Shown in pieces: positions 31,301 through 43,612 of a stretch of DNA of 64,000 nucleotides. Position 1 is the stretch's first letter, and every line of letters starts with the position of its first letter. Origin of the DNA: Rebecca billardiae RCC1528 (taxonomy: Eukaryota; Haptophyta); assembly GCA_965240325.2 (NCBI GenBank), contig OZ251226.1, positions 806,001 through 870,000 on the forward strand, written 5' to 3'. Position numbers and translations under genes: made by a program. The notes below the pieces were generated by a model that searched no databases, had not been told where the DNA came from, and saw only the letters and a program-made list of their open reading frames with translations.

Positions 31301-34300
31301 CATCGGCTTGGACAGGTCTCGGAACGAGCGCGGGTCAGTCAGGTCGAGTGTCTGGGAGGAGTAGTCACGGAGCACCCACGGCATCACAGGGTACTGCATT
31401 AGGTCGTTGTGCGTGCGCCCCGCGAGCGTGTTCAGCGCCATCAGGTACTCGAAGTTGCTCAGCCGGCCGTCCGCCCAGCGCGCCGTGCGCTCGCGCAGCC
31501 ACGCGCGCAGCTGCCAGCCCATCCCGCCCGCGGACGCGGACGCGGCCACGTCGGTGAGCGCGTGCGGCGCGCCGCCGCCGCCGACCGAGGCCGCCGCCGC
31601 CGCCGCCGCATCGAGCGTGCCCGCCGCTGCGGCGATACCCACGACGCCGCCGACGGCCGCCTCGCCGAGGCCCGAGAAGAGAGCGCCCGCGCCGCCGCCG
31701 CCGCCGCCACCGCCGCCCACGCCGCCGCCGCCGCCGCCGCCTCCGCCGCCGCCGATCCCGCCGATCCCGCCGCCGAGCGCCGCGGCCGCGTGCGCCGCTG
31801 AGCTGAGAAGCTCGAGCAGCCGCCTCTGCACGGCGTCGCGCTCGGCGCGCGTGTCGAGCACGAGGAGGAACGAGGCGCCGTCGGCGGCGTGCACCTCGAG
31901 CGCGGTCGGGCGCAGCTGGAACTGCCGCGCGTACACGCCGCTCAGCTGCGCACCCGCCCAGCGCTCAAACGGCGGCGCCTCGAACGGCGAGGGGTCGGCG
32001 ACGCAGCCGAACGCGCCGCCGCCGGGCGCGAGCGCCGGAGGCTCGCAGAAGCGCGCATACGCGTGCGCCGTGCCCTCGGCCTCGGAGGAGACGACGCTGA
32101 GCGGCGAGCTGAGGTCGGCGGCGGCGCGCGCGCCGCCGCTCGCGCCGCCGCCGCCGCCGCCGCCCGCCGGCGTCGCCGGCGCGGGCGAGGCGGGTGGCGG
32201 CGCGGCGGTCGCGCCCACGCGCCCGACCGCCGCGTGATCACTCTCATTCGCCGCCGCCTCCGGGCCCTCCGCCGCGCCGTCGACGAGGCAGTGGTCTCGC
32301 AGCAGGCACAGCCCCGCGGGCTCGAGCACGAGCACGGCCGTCTGCGCCTCCATGCCGCGCCCGTTCACCAGCTGCACGTCGAAGCAGTCCGGGCGGAGCA
32401 CCGGACTCGTCGCGGCGATCAGCTCGGACACGCGCGCGCTGTCCGCCGCGCCGCCGGCCGCGCTCATGTCTGCGCCCGCGCCCGCCGCCGCGCCCGCGTC
32501 GGACGACGACGCCTCGCTTGGCGGGTGCGGGCCGCTGGGCAGTCGTCCGCAGTGCGGCGGCGGCTGCTCCGGCCGAGCGCCCGCGGGCGGCGTGCCAGGG
32601 GGCGGCGGAGGTGCGGCGCCGACGACGTCTGCCAGCTGCGGCGGCTGCGGCTGCGGCTGCGGCGGCGGCTGCGGCGGCGGCTGCGGCGGCGGCTGCTGCG
32701 AAGCCTGCGGCACGCCCGACAGCGGCGCCACGTGTGCGGGCGGCGGCGCGGCAGGGCCCACGAGCGCCGCACGCTCCTCGTCGGCGCCCTGCGGCGTCAG
32801 CGGCGGCTCTGCGGCGGGCGCGGGCGCGCTCGCGGCCGGCGCTGGCGCGGCGCTGTCGGCCAGAGCAGCGCGGGCGGCCGCGGGCGCCGCGAGCGCGCCC
32901 GCTGCCTCGGCCGGCGCCGCGGCGGCGTGCGCCTGAGCGGCGGTTGGCGGCGGCGTCGAGGGCGAGAGCCCGCCCGCGCGCGCACCGCCGTCCGCACCGC
33001 CAGCACCCGCCGCCGGCCCCGCGCCGCGCGCCGCGGCCCCGCTGTGCGGCATCGCGGCCGCGCGCCACGCCCCGAGCGCGCTGTGTTGAATCAGTGCCAA
33101 CGGCTCTCTCTCCAGTCGGCGGCGCAGCAGCATCGGCCGCGCGACGCAGCGGTAGTCGAGGCGCCAGCCGCGGCCGAACGCGGCGCACGGCAGCGCGGAG
33201 CCCTCGCGCGCGCACCAGTGCAGCGCGTGCCTGCCCAGCGCCGCCGTCCACACCGCCTCCGCCCGATGCTGCCGCGCGCGCGCGTGCGCGCTCGCCGCCG
33301 CCGCGCGCCGAGTGAGCACTCGGGACCCCAGCCTGGCCTCGTGCTTGCACTGCTCGGCGAGCTGCGCGCGCAGCGCGCGGGAGCCCTCGCTCGCCGCGGC
33401 GAGGCGCGCCGCGCGCGCCGCGCCGGCCCTGCCCGCCGCGCCCGCCGAGCGCGCCGCGCCGTCCCTGCGCGCTCGCAGCAGCTGCACAACACTCGGCGCC
33501 GCCGCCTGCCGCACAAGAAATGAAAGCGTGCGCGCGTGCGCGCCGTCTCCTAGCCACGCGGCGAAGGCGGAGGTGCCGCCCTCGCGCAGCAGGAGCAGCG
33601 CGGAGCGCGTGGTGGCGAGCACGTCGGCGCCGTCGGGCGCGCCCTGCTCCTCCGCCGCCTCCGCCGCGCCGCCGCCGCTCCCGCCGCCGCCGCCGCCGCC
33701 GGCCGCGCCCGCGCGCGGCGGCGGCGCCACCGACGAGCCCGCGATCGCGCTGACCAGCCAATCAAGAGCGAGCAGGGCGGCGAGGCGCTGCAGCGCGGCG
33801 GCTGCGATGTGCGGCAGCGTGCAGTGGCGCACGAGCGCGAGCAGGGCCGCGACGAGGGCGAGCACGCGCGCGCGCACGGGCGGAGGCACGGGCAGCCCCG
33901 CGCCGCCGCCACCGCCGCCGCCACCGCCGCCAGAGAAGCTAGGTTGGCGCGCGCCGCCCGCGCCCGCCGCGCCCGCGCCCGCGCACGCCGCGCCCGCGCC
34001 CGCGCCCGCGCCGGCGTAGGTGTCGACCAGGTGGAGGCTGGCGCTGGCCACGTGCGTGAGGAACGCGCCGAGCGTGGCCTCTGGCACCACGCTCAGCGCG
34101 GCGGCGGCGGCGGCGCTCGGGTGCACCGCGGCGAGCGGCGGCGGCGGCGGGTGCGGGCCGTCGCCGGCGCCGGGCGCCGTCGCTGGCCGCTCGATCGAGG
34201 CCTGAACGGCCGCCGAGCCCGGCGCGCGCGCGAGCGCCTCCCAGACGCACAGCGGCAGCGCGCTCGCCACCCAGTCGAGGAGCAGCGTGCGCAGCTGCTC

Positions 34301-37300
34301 GTCCACCGTGGCCACGCGCTCCGACGCCGCCGCCAGCGCCGAGCTGGCACTTGCCAGCATGGCCGTCGCCTCGCCGCCGCCGAGGCCGGCGCCGCGCGCG
34401 TCCGCGCCGCTCTCCGCACTTGCCGAGCGCGAGCGCGCGCCGCCGTCCGGCGCTGGCGCCGCGCCCGCGGGCTCGGCGCTCGGCGAGAGCGCGGGCGGTG
34501 ACGCCGGGCACGCCGCGGGCGCGCCGCCCACCGACGGCGCCGCCGGCGCGGGCCGCGGCGGGTGCGGCGGCGCGGCGGCCGCGCCAGCGACGGGCGGAGC
34601 GGCGCCGCCGCCGGCTCGCCCGACCGGTCGGCCGAGCAGCGAGCTGAAGCCACCGCCCAGCGCGCCGCCCGTGCGCGCCGGCGGCTGCGCGCCGCCCGCC
34701 GAGGCCGCGCCGCCGCCCTCCGCCGCGCCGCCGCCGAGCATCCCCGCCAGCCCGAGGCTCGCGCCGAGCTGCGAGCGCGCAAACAGACTGCCGACACTCG
34801 AGGAGACGGCAGAGACGGAGTCGAGGGCGGAGGCCGAGAGTGTGTGCACGGACTGGAGCGTCTGCAGGACGGCGCGCACGGCGGGGCGGCGCGGCGCGCC
34901 CTCCGACGCCCACTGCAGCGCCTGCAGCAGCACCTCGAGCAGCGCGCCCTCGGGCGCAGGGCCGGGCTCGGCGGGCGCACCGACCGTGCCGCCCGCGCTT
35001 GCGCCCGCCGCGCCGCCCGCCGCGCGCGCGTCCAGCGCCCGGCGCAGCAGGTGGGCGAGGGTGCTGAGCACGGCCGGCGCGTCTGCGAGCGGGCGCGCGG
35101 CGAAGCAGCCGCGGAGCTGCTCGGCAGTGCCGTGCACGAGCATGCCCACGCGGCCGGCCGCGGTGGCCCACGGCGCGGCGATGACAGCGCCGCCATGGCT
35201 GGCGCGCGCGTCGCCAGCCGCGCTCGCCGCCGCGCCGCCGCGCGCAGCGGCGGACGCGCCGCCGTCCGCGCCGCCGCCGCCGCCATCGGCGTCCGCGCCC
35301 ACGGCGTCGAAGAGGCTGTCCACCGCGCCGATCGCCGCGCTCGTGCCCAGCGCCGGCGCGCTGCGCACCACCGCCGCGAGCGCAGCCGCACTCAGCTTGA
35401 GAGCCTCGGCCTCCAGAGCGCGCGCCATCGGCGCGCCACCGTCGGCGCCCGGGCTGCCGCCGCCGCCGGCCGGGGCGGCGCCGCCCGGTGCGCCCGCGCC
35501 GGGCGGCGCGGGCAAGGCGGGCGCGTCGGCGGGCGCCGGCGCGGGCGCGAGTGCCAGCGCCGCCGCCGCCGCGTGCCGGCTCTCCGCCAGCGAGAGCGCC
35601 GCGCTGACGAGTGCGCACAGCTCTGGCAGCAATGGCTTCCGCAGGATGGAGGTTCGGGCGCGCGCGCTCAGCCGGCGCAGCAGCTGGCTGCTCAGGCTGA
35701 GCAGGGCGAGGGCGAGGGCGGCGGCGCGGTCTGCCGAGGCGGCGACGCGCGCGCCCGCCGCGGCGGCCGTCGCCGCCGTCGCCTCCACGCCCAGCCCTCC
35801 GCCGCTCCGCGCGCCGCCGCCTCGACTCAGCGGCAGCGCGCACACCTGACGCAGTGCGCGCACGTGCGTCTCGCCCAGCCGGTCGGCGGCGCAGCCGAGG
35901 CTGAGCGCGAGGAGCGACGCGTCGATGGGCGCGACGCCGCCCGGCTTCGCGCCGCCGCTGCCGCCGCCGCCCGCCTCGTCCGCCCGCCGCGCCGCCGCGC
36001 CCGCGCCACCCGCCGCCGCGCCAACGGCTACGGCAGTTCCGGCGTCCGCGGCCGCGCCACCGCCCGCACCGATCGCGTCGTCCAGCGCGCGCGTGCCCGT
36101 GGCGTGGAGCTCGGCGGCCGTGCCGATCGGCGGCGCCTCCGCCACGCTCGGCAGCGGCCGCCCCAGCGCCGCGCACAGCAGGCTCAGGTGCACCTCCGCG
36201 CCGTCGGCGTGCTCTGACAGCAGCGCGCGCGCACACGCCAGCCCGTCCGAAGCGATGAACGCGCTCGCGTGCGCGCGCGCAATCGAGCGCACGGCGGAGG
36301 CGGTGGCGGCGGCTGCCGCCTCGTCGGCGTCAGCGACGCCGCCGCCCTCCGCGCACCCGCCGGCCGCACGGCCCTCCTCCTCGCCGCCGCCCGCACGCCC
36401 CAGCGCTAGCAGCCAGCACAGCGCGCGCACGGCCACCGCCACCGTGCGCGGCCGCGCGCCGCGCTGCAGGAAGTGCAGGATCAGCCCCGGCTGCAGCAGC
36501 GTGAGCAGCGGCGCCGCGCCGGGCGCGCGCACGCCCGGCGCGCGCGCGTGCCGCACTCTCGCCCTCAGCCCGCCGCCGCCGCCGCCGCCGCCGCCGAGCG
36601 CGCGCGCGCTCGCGCGCACCAGCAAGGCCAGAAGGGAATCTAGGAGAATCTCGCGGAATCTGACGAGCTGGGCGGCGGCCGCCTCCTCGCGCGAGAGCGT
36701 GGCGAGCAGGAGGTGCGTGGAGGGCGCGAGCAGCCGCGAGGCCAGCGGCGAGATCGAGATCTCGCACGCACACGCCCACAGCCCGACCAGCAGCTGTACC
36801 GCGCGGCGCGCCGTGAGCGCGCGCGCGGCCGCGGCCGCCGCCGACGTGGCCGCGGACGCGCACGCGCCGCCGCTGCCGCCGCCCGCGGCCTCCGCCGTCG
36901 CGTCCGCCGCGGCGCGCGCCGCGCCCACCTCGGCGTGCACGCAGCTCCGCGCGAACGGCAGCGCGCCCGCCGCGGCAAGCACGTGCGCGTTCCACTGCCG
37001 CGCGCGCGCCGGCCCGCGCAGCAGGGCGCAGAGCGCGCGCAGCCACGCGGCGCGCGTGCGCGCGGGCTGGCGCGCCCACAGCGCGCTGTCCAGGCTCAGT
37101 GCGCCGAGCGCGCTGCTGTCGACGAGTACCGCCCACGGGCCGAACGGCGTACCTCCGCGCGCCGACGGCGCGGCACGCCGCTCCGCGCACACGCCGTCAT
37201 CCTCCACCTCTGCCGCATCAGACGCCGCGCCATCGGCCGCCGCGCGCTCGGCCGCCGCGCGCTCGGCCGCCGCGCCGCCGTGCTGCTGCGCACACGCGCC

Positions 37301-40231
37301 GTGCTGCTCAGCATCGAGTGCGCAGCAGAGCTTGTAGGCCAGGCACGCGTCGGCGCGCCAGCGCAGCGCATCGGCCGGGGCGGCGCGCGCGGCCGGAGCG
37401 GCTGCCGGCGCCGCCTCCGCGCGCGCGCCGGCACCAGCCGATGGCTGCGGCGGCGCGGCCGCGGCACTCGGCGCGCAGGCGGCCTCCTCAGCAGCGCGCG
37501 CCGTCCCCGCCGCCGCCGCACTGACGTCCAGCGCGGCAGCGTCGAGCGCGCAGCACAGCAGCGCGTGCACCGCGCCGGGCGTGAGCGCGGGCGCGCTCGG
37601 CCGCCTGAGCAGCAGCGCGAGCGTCTCGTAAACGCCCACAGCGCCGGCCGCCGCCGCCGCCGCCATGCCCGCGCCATCGCCGCCGGCACCGCCAAGCGCG
37701 CCCGCCGCCGCCGCCGGCGAGACCGCCGCCGTCGCCGTGAGCTCCGCGTCCGCCGCGGCCGCCGCGGCGCGCGGGCAGTTGTGCGCAAGGGCGAGCACGA
37801 GGAGCACCGCTCGCTCAAGATCGTCGGGCGTCCGAGCGCGCCCCGCGAGCGCCAGGAGGGAGCTTAGGCCTCCCGCGCCCGCGAGGCTTGCCTGCGCGGG
37901 CGTGTGCCGCACGCCCAGCCGCGCGCCGCCGCACAGCAGGGCGCGCGTGCAGCCCGCCGCCGGCATGTTAGCACGCTCGCCCGCGCGCGGCGGGTGCGCC
38001 TCGGGCACGAGCAGCGACACCAGAGCGATCGGAGGCTCAGCATGGAGGCCCGCGTGGGGCGCGCCCGCGCCGTCGGCGTCGGCGCCGGCGTCGGCGCCGC
38101 CGCGCGCGCCCGCCGCCTCGGCGTCGGCCGAGAGCGGCAGCGCGGCCACTCGGTCTGCCGCCGCCACCGACGGCGGCGCCGACGGCGAGGGAGGCGCGCC
38201 GTCCGCGCGCGCGCCCGCCTCCGCGCCCGCCTCCGCGCCCTCCGCAGCGCTCGGCGGCGTCTCCCCGTTGAAGCGCACCCAGCGCGCCGGGTCAAACGCA
38301 AAGTACACAGACTCGGCCGGGATGGCGGCCGCGCCGCCAGCCTGCTCCGAGCCGCCGCCCGCGGCTTGGAACCACCACGGCCCGAGTGCGGCGGCGGGCG
38401 CGGGCGCCGCCTCGCCGCCGCCCGGCGCCGCATACGCGCCGCCGCCGCCCAAGCCGCCCAAGCCGCCGCTCTGCGCGCCGCCGACCCAGCCGCCGGCCGC
38501 CCCCGAGCGTGGCCTGTGCAGTGGGGGCTCCTCCGGAGCGCCGCGCGCGGGCGCGCCCGAGCCGCCGGCGCGGAGCGCCGTGCCGCCGTGCGCGTGCGCC
38601 CACGCCGCACCGCCCTCGGTGGCGCGGCAGTCGCGCGCGCCCACATCCAGCCCGGCGGCGGGTGCGCTCACGAGCACGCGCAGCGCGGCCGAGGGCGGCG
38701 AGGCCCAGCCGAACGCCTCCCGCAGCTGCTGCGCGCCCACGAGCGCGTCGAGCATGCAGAATGGGCCGAGGTGCCACGCGCCCGCGCCGCCGCGCCCGTG
38801 CGCCGCGGCGGCCGCGTAGCCCACGCGCACGCGCACGCTGTGCACGCACTCCAGGTTTGGGTAGCTCAGGCCTGCGCCGTCGAGCGCGACGCCGTCGACA
38901 AAGACGCGAGCGAGCGACGCCGAGCTCGGCCGTGCGCGCTCGTGCACGATCGCGAGGAGGTGCCAGCGCCCGTCGGCGAGCATCGCCGCCGGCAGCACGG
39001 CGCTCGAGGTGCCATCCGCCGCGGCCGGCGGGGGCGCGGCGCCCGCGTCCGCCGCCGCGCCGCCGCCGCCGCCGCCCGGCTGCGGCGTGCTTGGCGGCGT
39101 GCGCGCGCGGAAGCCAGTGCGGAGGGTGAGCCGGCCGGCGCCGTCAAGCGCCGCGGCCGCGAGCGAGCGGCGGTCGGAGCTCACGACGCGGTACAGCTCG
39201 AGCGGCGCGCCGGACTCGGCGGCGCGCGCCGTCGAGCCGCGCTCGGCGCGCACCCAGCACATGAATGAGTACGCGCTTGCGGGCGGCCACGCGCGGCCGC
39301 GCACGTCTCGCACCTGCAGCCAGTCGGCCGTGGCCGCGCTGAGCCGCACGTGCGCGAGGGCCGTGGGCGCGTGCGGCACGAGGGAGATGAGCGTGCGCAT
39401 GGCGACCGGCTGCAGCGTCGGCACGTCGGGCGGCGCGCCCTCCGCCCGCGGCGCGGCCGTGTCGCGCTCGGCGCGGCCGCCGCGCTCGCACAGGCGCAGA
39501 AGCATGTGCAGCGTCGGCGCGTCGACGGGCACCGCGGGGCCGAGCGCGCGCAGCAGGCGGTGCACCGGCGCCGCGTCCGCATCGGACGCCAGCGCGGCGA
39601 GCGCCTCGCCGCCCACGCCGGCGGCGCACAGCAGGTAGCTCGTGTGAGGTGAGCGCTCGGAGCACGCGGCGAGCGCGTCCGCTGCCGCGCCGAGCGCCGC
39701 CGCGTCCGCGCTCAGACGCGCCAGGCGCAGCGCGACGGTGGCGAGCGTGGCATGCGGGAGCGGCACGGCCTCGTCCGCGTCCTCGCAGCCCAGCTCGACC
39801 AGCGCCTCCACGAGCTCGCGCGCGCGCGCGTGCCGGTGCGCGCCTGTCATCAGCAGCAGCGGCGCGAGCTGCTCGAGGCCAAACTCCCGCCAGAAGGCGG
39901 CGGCGGCGGTTGGATCGGCGGCGAGGGCGCAGCAGATGGTGCGCGGGAGGGCGAGCAGCAGGCGCCATCGCGTCTCCGTCGGCCGCGCGGGGCGCGCGCC
40001 GCCGCCGTGCTCAAAGGTGTCGCCGAGCGACGCGAGCAGGCTCATCACAAACGACAGCCCGTCCGCGTGGACGAAGGCGCGGCGTGAGGCGTCGTCCGCA
40101 CGCAAGGCGGCCGTCACCTCGTCGATCACGACGACGAGCTCTGCCGCCGAGCTCTCCGCCGCGCTGTCACCCTCTGGCCGCCGCGCGAAGCGCGCGACCG
40201 CGCCCGCCACCCGCTCGGCGAGTGCTGCCAT
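28353..40231 (-). CDS. Giant BEACH-WD40 protein with C-terminal PH domain
   Basis: Exons 40231..28910, 28740..28659 and 28441..28353 with introns of 168 and 217 bp give 3830 residues; the first exon is 11.3 kb. The start is ATG 40231 (AAGATGGCA context); the open frame extends further only from GTG. Order: helical N-terminus; ConA/LamG-like module (about 320-455, SAYSFMCWVRAERG then MLADGRWHLLAIVHERA); very long Ala/Gly/Pro-rich armadillo-like middle; PH-BEACH (about 2600-2810); BEACH (about 2905-3195: SNFEYLMALNTLAGRTHNDL, PFHYGTHYSSAAVV, LIPEFYYLPEF, EWIDLIFGCKQRG); WD40 repeats (about 3365-3700); and a last PH domain (EGSVFKESARLKQYRQRWLV) completed by the two small exons (CSFT-VHIPERVFNFVCADE). 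BEACH proteins of the WDFY3/LvsA/SPIRRIG type control membrane traffic, autophagy and vesicle fusion. Here PH replaces the FYVE domain found at that end in WDFY3. Confidence 0.9.
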
Positions 40232-40482
40232 CTTGGATTGCTGGCCCGGATTTTCGAAAGCGGGCGGGCCGGGTTTGGAAGAAAATAAATCATGCAAAAA
40301 TGGAAGCCGCCACACGCCCGGGTCGGACGACGGTTACGTGAGCCAAAACGAGATTGAAGCAGATCGATGTGCGTAAATAAAGTACTTTCGACCAGCGGAA
40401 GCAGCCCAATTTTCGCCAATCACCGTACCCCCATACTTGTTCAGCCCGAACGACCAGGTGGGCAGGCAGGCGGAGGGCAGCC
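40232..40482. promoter_or_regulatory. Shared 5' region of BEACH and PDZ-IQ genes
   Basis: 251 bp between divergent ATGs, AT-richer than the flanks and containing AAATAAATCATGC and GTAAATAAAGTAC. It is expected to act as a bidirectional promoter. Confidence 0.45.
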
Positions 40483-41980
40483 ATGCCCAGCTCCGACAGC
40501 CGCGTCGTGCGGCTGCGCAAGGACGCGCCCGACGTGCGCATGGGCATCAGCTTCCAAAAGGACTCGTCGCCGATGCACATCGGCGAAGGGAGCGAGGCGC
40601 ACAAACGTGGTGTACTCCCGCCCGTGATCCGGGCGGTCAACCCCGCCGGCCTCGCCGCGGCCGCCGGACTGCACGTCGGTGACATGGTCCTGACGATCAA
40701 CGGCAAGGAGGTGATCTCCAACCTGAACGCGGCGGCGATGCTGCGCGAAGCGCAGGGCGACATCAAAATCGTCGTCCGCTCCGTCATGCCGCCGCCGGAC
40801 GCGAGCGCCAGCGCGGCGCCGCCACCCAACAGCGCAGCGGAGGCAGTGCCACCGCTCGCGCTCGACCCGCAGCCGTCGCCGCCGGGCGCGCACGGCGCGG
40901 GGGAGGCGGACACGGCGGCGGGCAGCTTCACAGCGCGCATGTTTGGCCAGGCCACCAAGTGAGCGCCCGAGCGCCCTGCGTGCCGTCTCGCCCGCGGCGC
41001 GGCGCGCGCGCGTGCCACGCGCACGCATGCGCGGCGCGTCTCGGTGCCTGATGACACGCGCCCCGCCGCCCCTCGCCGCGCCCGCGCAGGCTGTTTGAGG
41101 AGACATCGAAGCAGATGATGCAGATGGGACTGACCGCGCGCGCCGGCTCGCAGTCCTCGCGCGCCCAGCCCGGCGGAGGGCTCACAGCCATGTTCTTTGC
41201 GCCCAAGGGGCCAGACAAGAACGCGGCGGCGACGCGGCTGCAGGCCGCTGTGCGCGCGCACCGCGCGCGCAAGGTGCTGCAGACGCACAAATGGGCGGCG
41301 ACGGTCGTGCAGGCTGCGGCGAGGGGGCAGGGCGCGCGCCGCGAAGCCGAGCAGCGCCGAAGGACGCAGGCGGCGGTCCGAATTCAGGTGCGCGCGCGAC
41401 GCACGCGCGCAAGGCAAGGCAGTGTGCGCGGCACACACGCACACGCACACACGCGCACACGCGCACACCGCGGGGGCTGCGGTCGTGCTCGGCGAGCGAG
41501 CGAGGAGACTCACGGCCGCCAGCATCGGCGCGAGGGCTGTGTGGCCGCCGCGCCCTGACGCCCTGACGCCGCGTGCATCGCCCCGCCCCTCGGCGCGCGC
41601 AGGCCAATTACCGAGGCCACCTTGACCGCACGTACGTGGACATCCAGCGCACCGAGCGCGCCAAGCTGCAGAAGCGGCCGAGCTGGTTTGGCGGCGGCGA
41701 GCGGATCAAGCGCGTCATGTCGTTCAACCGCAAGAAGCGGGAAGGGCAGCAGCCGCAGAAGGCGGGCGCGTCGCCCGCCGCGCGGTCCAACGGGCACGGC
41801 CCGTCACCCGTGCAGCCTGCGCAAGCCGGGATAGGTCGCAAACTGTCGTTTGGGCGCAAGGGAAAGAGGGCGGGTGCGGACGATGCACCGAGCCCTGCCC
41901 CAGCGCCCGGCGGCCCGGCGGCTGCTGGCGGCGGCAGCGGCATCGTGAAGCGCACCTTGTCCTTTGGCAAGAAGAAGTGA
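40483..41980 (+). CDS. PDZ and IQ-motif scaffold-like protein
   Basis: Exons 40483..40958, 41090..41387 and 41603..41980 with introns of 131 and 215 bp give 383 residues. Residues about 5-98 are a PDZ domain (MGISFQKDSSP, IRAVNPAGLAAAAGLHVGDM, VLTINGKEV, then AAAMLREAQGDIKIVV). After a Pro/Ala linker come IQ-type calmodulin-binding motifs (RLQAAVRAHRARK, VVQAAARGQGARRE). A classic IQxxxRGxxxR is rebuilt exactly across the second splice (AVRIQ-ANYRGHLDR). The C-terminus has three copies of a basic motif: RVMSFNRKKR, RKLSFGRKGKR and RTLSFGKKK. The protein looks like a calmodulin-regulated adaptor. Partners are unknown. An unspliced frame would end at 40962, just after the PDZ domain, so an alternative short form is possible. 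Confidence 0.82.
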
Positions 41981-42343
41981 CGGCAGCGCCGGGCGGGGCG
42001 GACGCGCGGCGTGCCGCGTGGCCGCCGCCTGCGCCCTGCGGCTTGCAGCGCGCGGCCGACGCCGCTGGTGCCTGGACCTGGTGCCATCCGAAGGCTTCCA
42101 AACCCGCGGCGTCGGCAAGTGCGTGAGAGGCTCAGATAGTCATCAGATTGATGCCATCCACCACTATGACGATATATGCACAACGTTCTATACACGCGCG
42201 CAACAATTATTTATAACATGGACCGGCACCGGCAGGCAGTATCGGAAGAATAAATAATAATGCATTTTCCGCGCCGATCGTCAATTCGTCATCGCTTTTT
42301 CATACTGCCTCAGCGTTCGCCGCGCATCCGCGACGACGGCGAC
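41981..42343. other. Intergenic, 363 bp
   Basis: 3' UTR of the PDZ-IQ gene, then an AT-rich stretch (about 42120-42265) with AATAAATAATAATG near 42249 that could include a polyadenylation signal, then the 5' UTR of the next gene. Confidence 0.45.
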
Positions 42344-43612
42344 ATGACGGCGAGGCGGTTGGCAGCCGCGCTGCTCGCCGTCAGCGGCTACTCCAGCGGC
42401 GAGCCGTGGGACGCACCACGGGCCCATGCCATATCTGTGCGCACGCAGCGGACGATCATGTGCCCCGCCCCGCGATCCGTTGTCGGTCTAGGTGCGATCG
42501 AAGCAGGCGGGCGGAACGTCTCGCGCATCTTCCGCGAGTTCTCACGTACGAGCGGCAGGATGGTGCTCGCAAACGCGACGTTGGGCGGGAGGCAATGCTG
42601 CGACGAGACCATTCACTACTGGCGTGACGACCAGTCCGTCAACTCGGGCGTCGACGCGTACTGCAGATTCTTCGCAACGACGCGCGCGACCGTCGCCACG
42701 TACGAGGCGTCGCCATCGTACAGCTACCAGCGCAACGTGCCGATCAATCTGCTCGCCGTCGTGCCCCAGAAGCAGGTGCGCGCGGTGTTCAACATTCGCC
42801 CCCTCGGCCCCTGGACGTGGGAACGCTTCAGCCGCTCGAAGGCGGAGGTGCTCGCCGGCGGCTTCACGCCGTTTGTGGAGCGGCTGCTGCGCACGATGGG
42901 CCGCACGCTGCACTGCCTCACGACCCACGCGCGAAGTCGCTTCCCCTACCGCATCCATCGGATCGCTCACGAGGGCAACCGCTCGGCCCACCCGCTCGTG
43001 TGCGACGTGCTCGCCGATGCGCCCCACTACGTCGGCTTCGCGCACGACACGCGCTCGAGCCGGGGCTGCCCGGGCGACCACGCGCACTGGGTGCTCAACC
43101 TGCTGCACTGGGTGCGGCTGCTGGGCGAGGAGCACGTGCTGCTCGTGCCGCACGACGTGCTGGTGCGGGACGCGACGGGCGTGCGGCGCGCGCTCTGGCA
43201 GCTGGCCGGTTTCGAGGGCGAGCCCCCGCCGCCTCGGCCGGATGCCCGCACCGTGTCCCCCGCGCCCGGGCGCGCGCCGACCGCGGCCGAGGCGGATGAG
43301 ATGGAGCGCGCCGAGGTCCACCTGGACGTGTGGAACGGCGTGAGCGTGCAGGACATCTCGGGGCGGCTCTGGGGCCACGGCCAGCCGGCGGAGGCGCGGT
43401 CCATCATTGGGCGCATCTGCGAGGGCCACGACGAGCTGTACTGGAGCAAGCTACAGAGCGACGGCACACTGCAAGCGTACTACTTCGGCAAGGGGAAGGG
43501 GAAGGGGAAGGGGAAGGGCGGAGGGGGCAAGGGGAGGGGCTCTGGCTGGAACGCGGGTGCAATGGGGAAGGGTCGAGTCTCAAGGGCGCGGCAGGGCGGG
43601 CCTGGTGGATGA
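42344..43612 (+). CDS. Sulfotransferase-like secretory protein
   Basis: A single-exon gene of 422 residues when started at ATG 42344, which gives a short signal peptide or anchor (MTARRLAAALLAVSGYSSG); ATG 42260 in the same frame would precede it. The pattern resembles Golgi carbohydrate sulfotransferases. GLGAIEAGGRNVSRIF sits where the PAPS 5'-phosphosulfate loop would be, but lacks the usual lysine. Then come RDDQSVNSGVDAYCRFF, YEASPSYSYQRNVPIN (like the E-x-SP-x-Y block) and VRAVFNIRPLGPWTWERF (like the 3'-phosphate motif). ELYWSKL lies near the end. The last 40 residues are an unusual Gly-Lys repeat (GKGKGKGKGGGGKGRG). The role would be sulfation of glycans, but the degenerate cofactor loop leaves real doubt. 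Confidence 0.5.
   Translation: MTARRLAAALLAVSGYSSGEPWDAPRAHAISVRTQRTIMCPAPRSVVGLGAIEAGGRNVSRIFREFSRTSGRMVLANATLGGRQCCDETIHYWRDDQSVNSGVDAYCRFFATTRATVATYEASPSYSYQRNVPINLLAVVPQKQVRAVFNIRPLGPWTWERFSRSKAEVLAGGFTPFVERLLRTMGRTLHCLTTHARSRFPYRIHRIAHEGNRSAHPLVCDVLADAPHYVGFAHDTRSSRGCPGDHAHWVLNLLHWVRLLGEEHVLLVPHDVLVRDATGVRRALWQLAGFEGEPPPPRPDARTVSPAPGRAPTAAEADEMERAEVHLDVWNGVSVQDISGRLWGHGQPAEARSIIGRICEGHDELYWSKLQSDGTLQAYYFGKGKGKGKGKGGGGKGRGSGWNAGAMGKGRVSRARQGGPGG

Noticed and set aside
28589-37867. Many long open frames on the plus strand and in other frames across the BEACH gene
   Set aside because: They are Arg/Ala/Pro-rich shadows of a GC-rich coding strand; only the minus frame carries BEACH, PH and WD40 motifs continuously.
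40232-40315. N-terminal extension of the BEACH protein
   Set aside because: The open frame upstream of 40231 starts at GTG; the ATG at 40231 has a good context.
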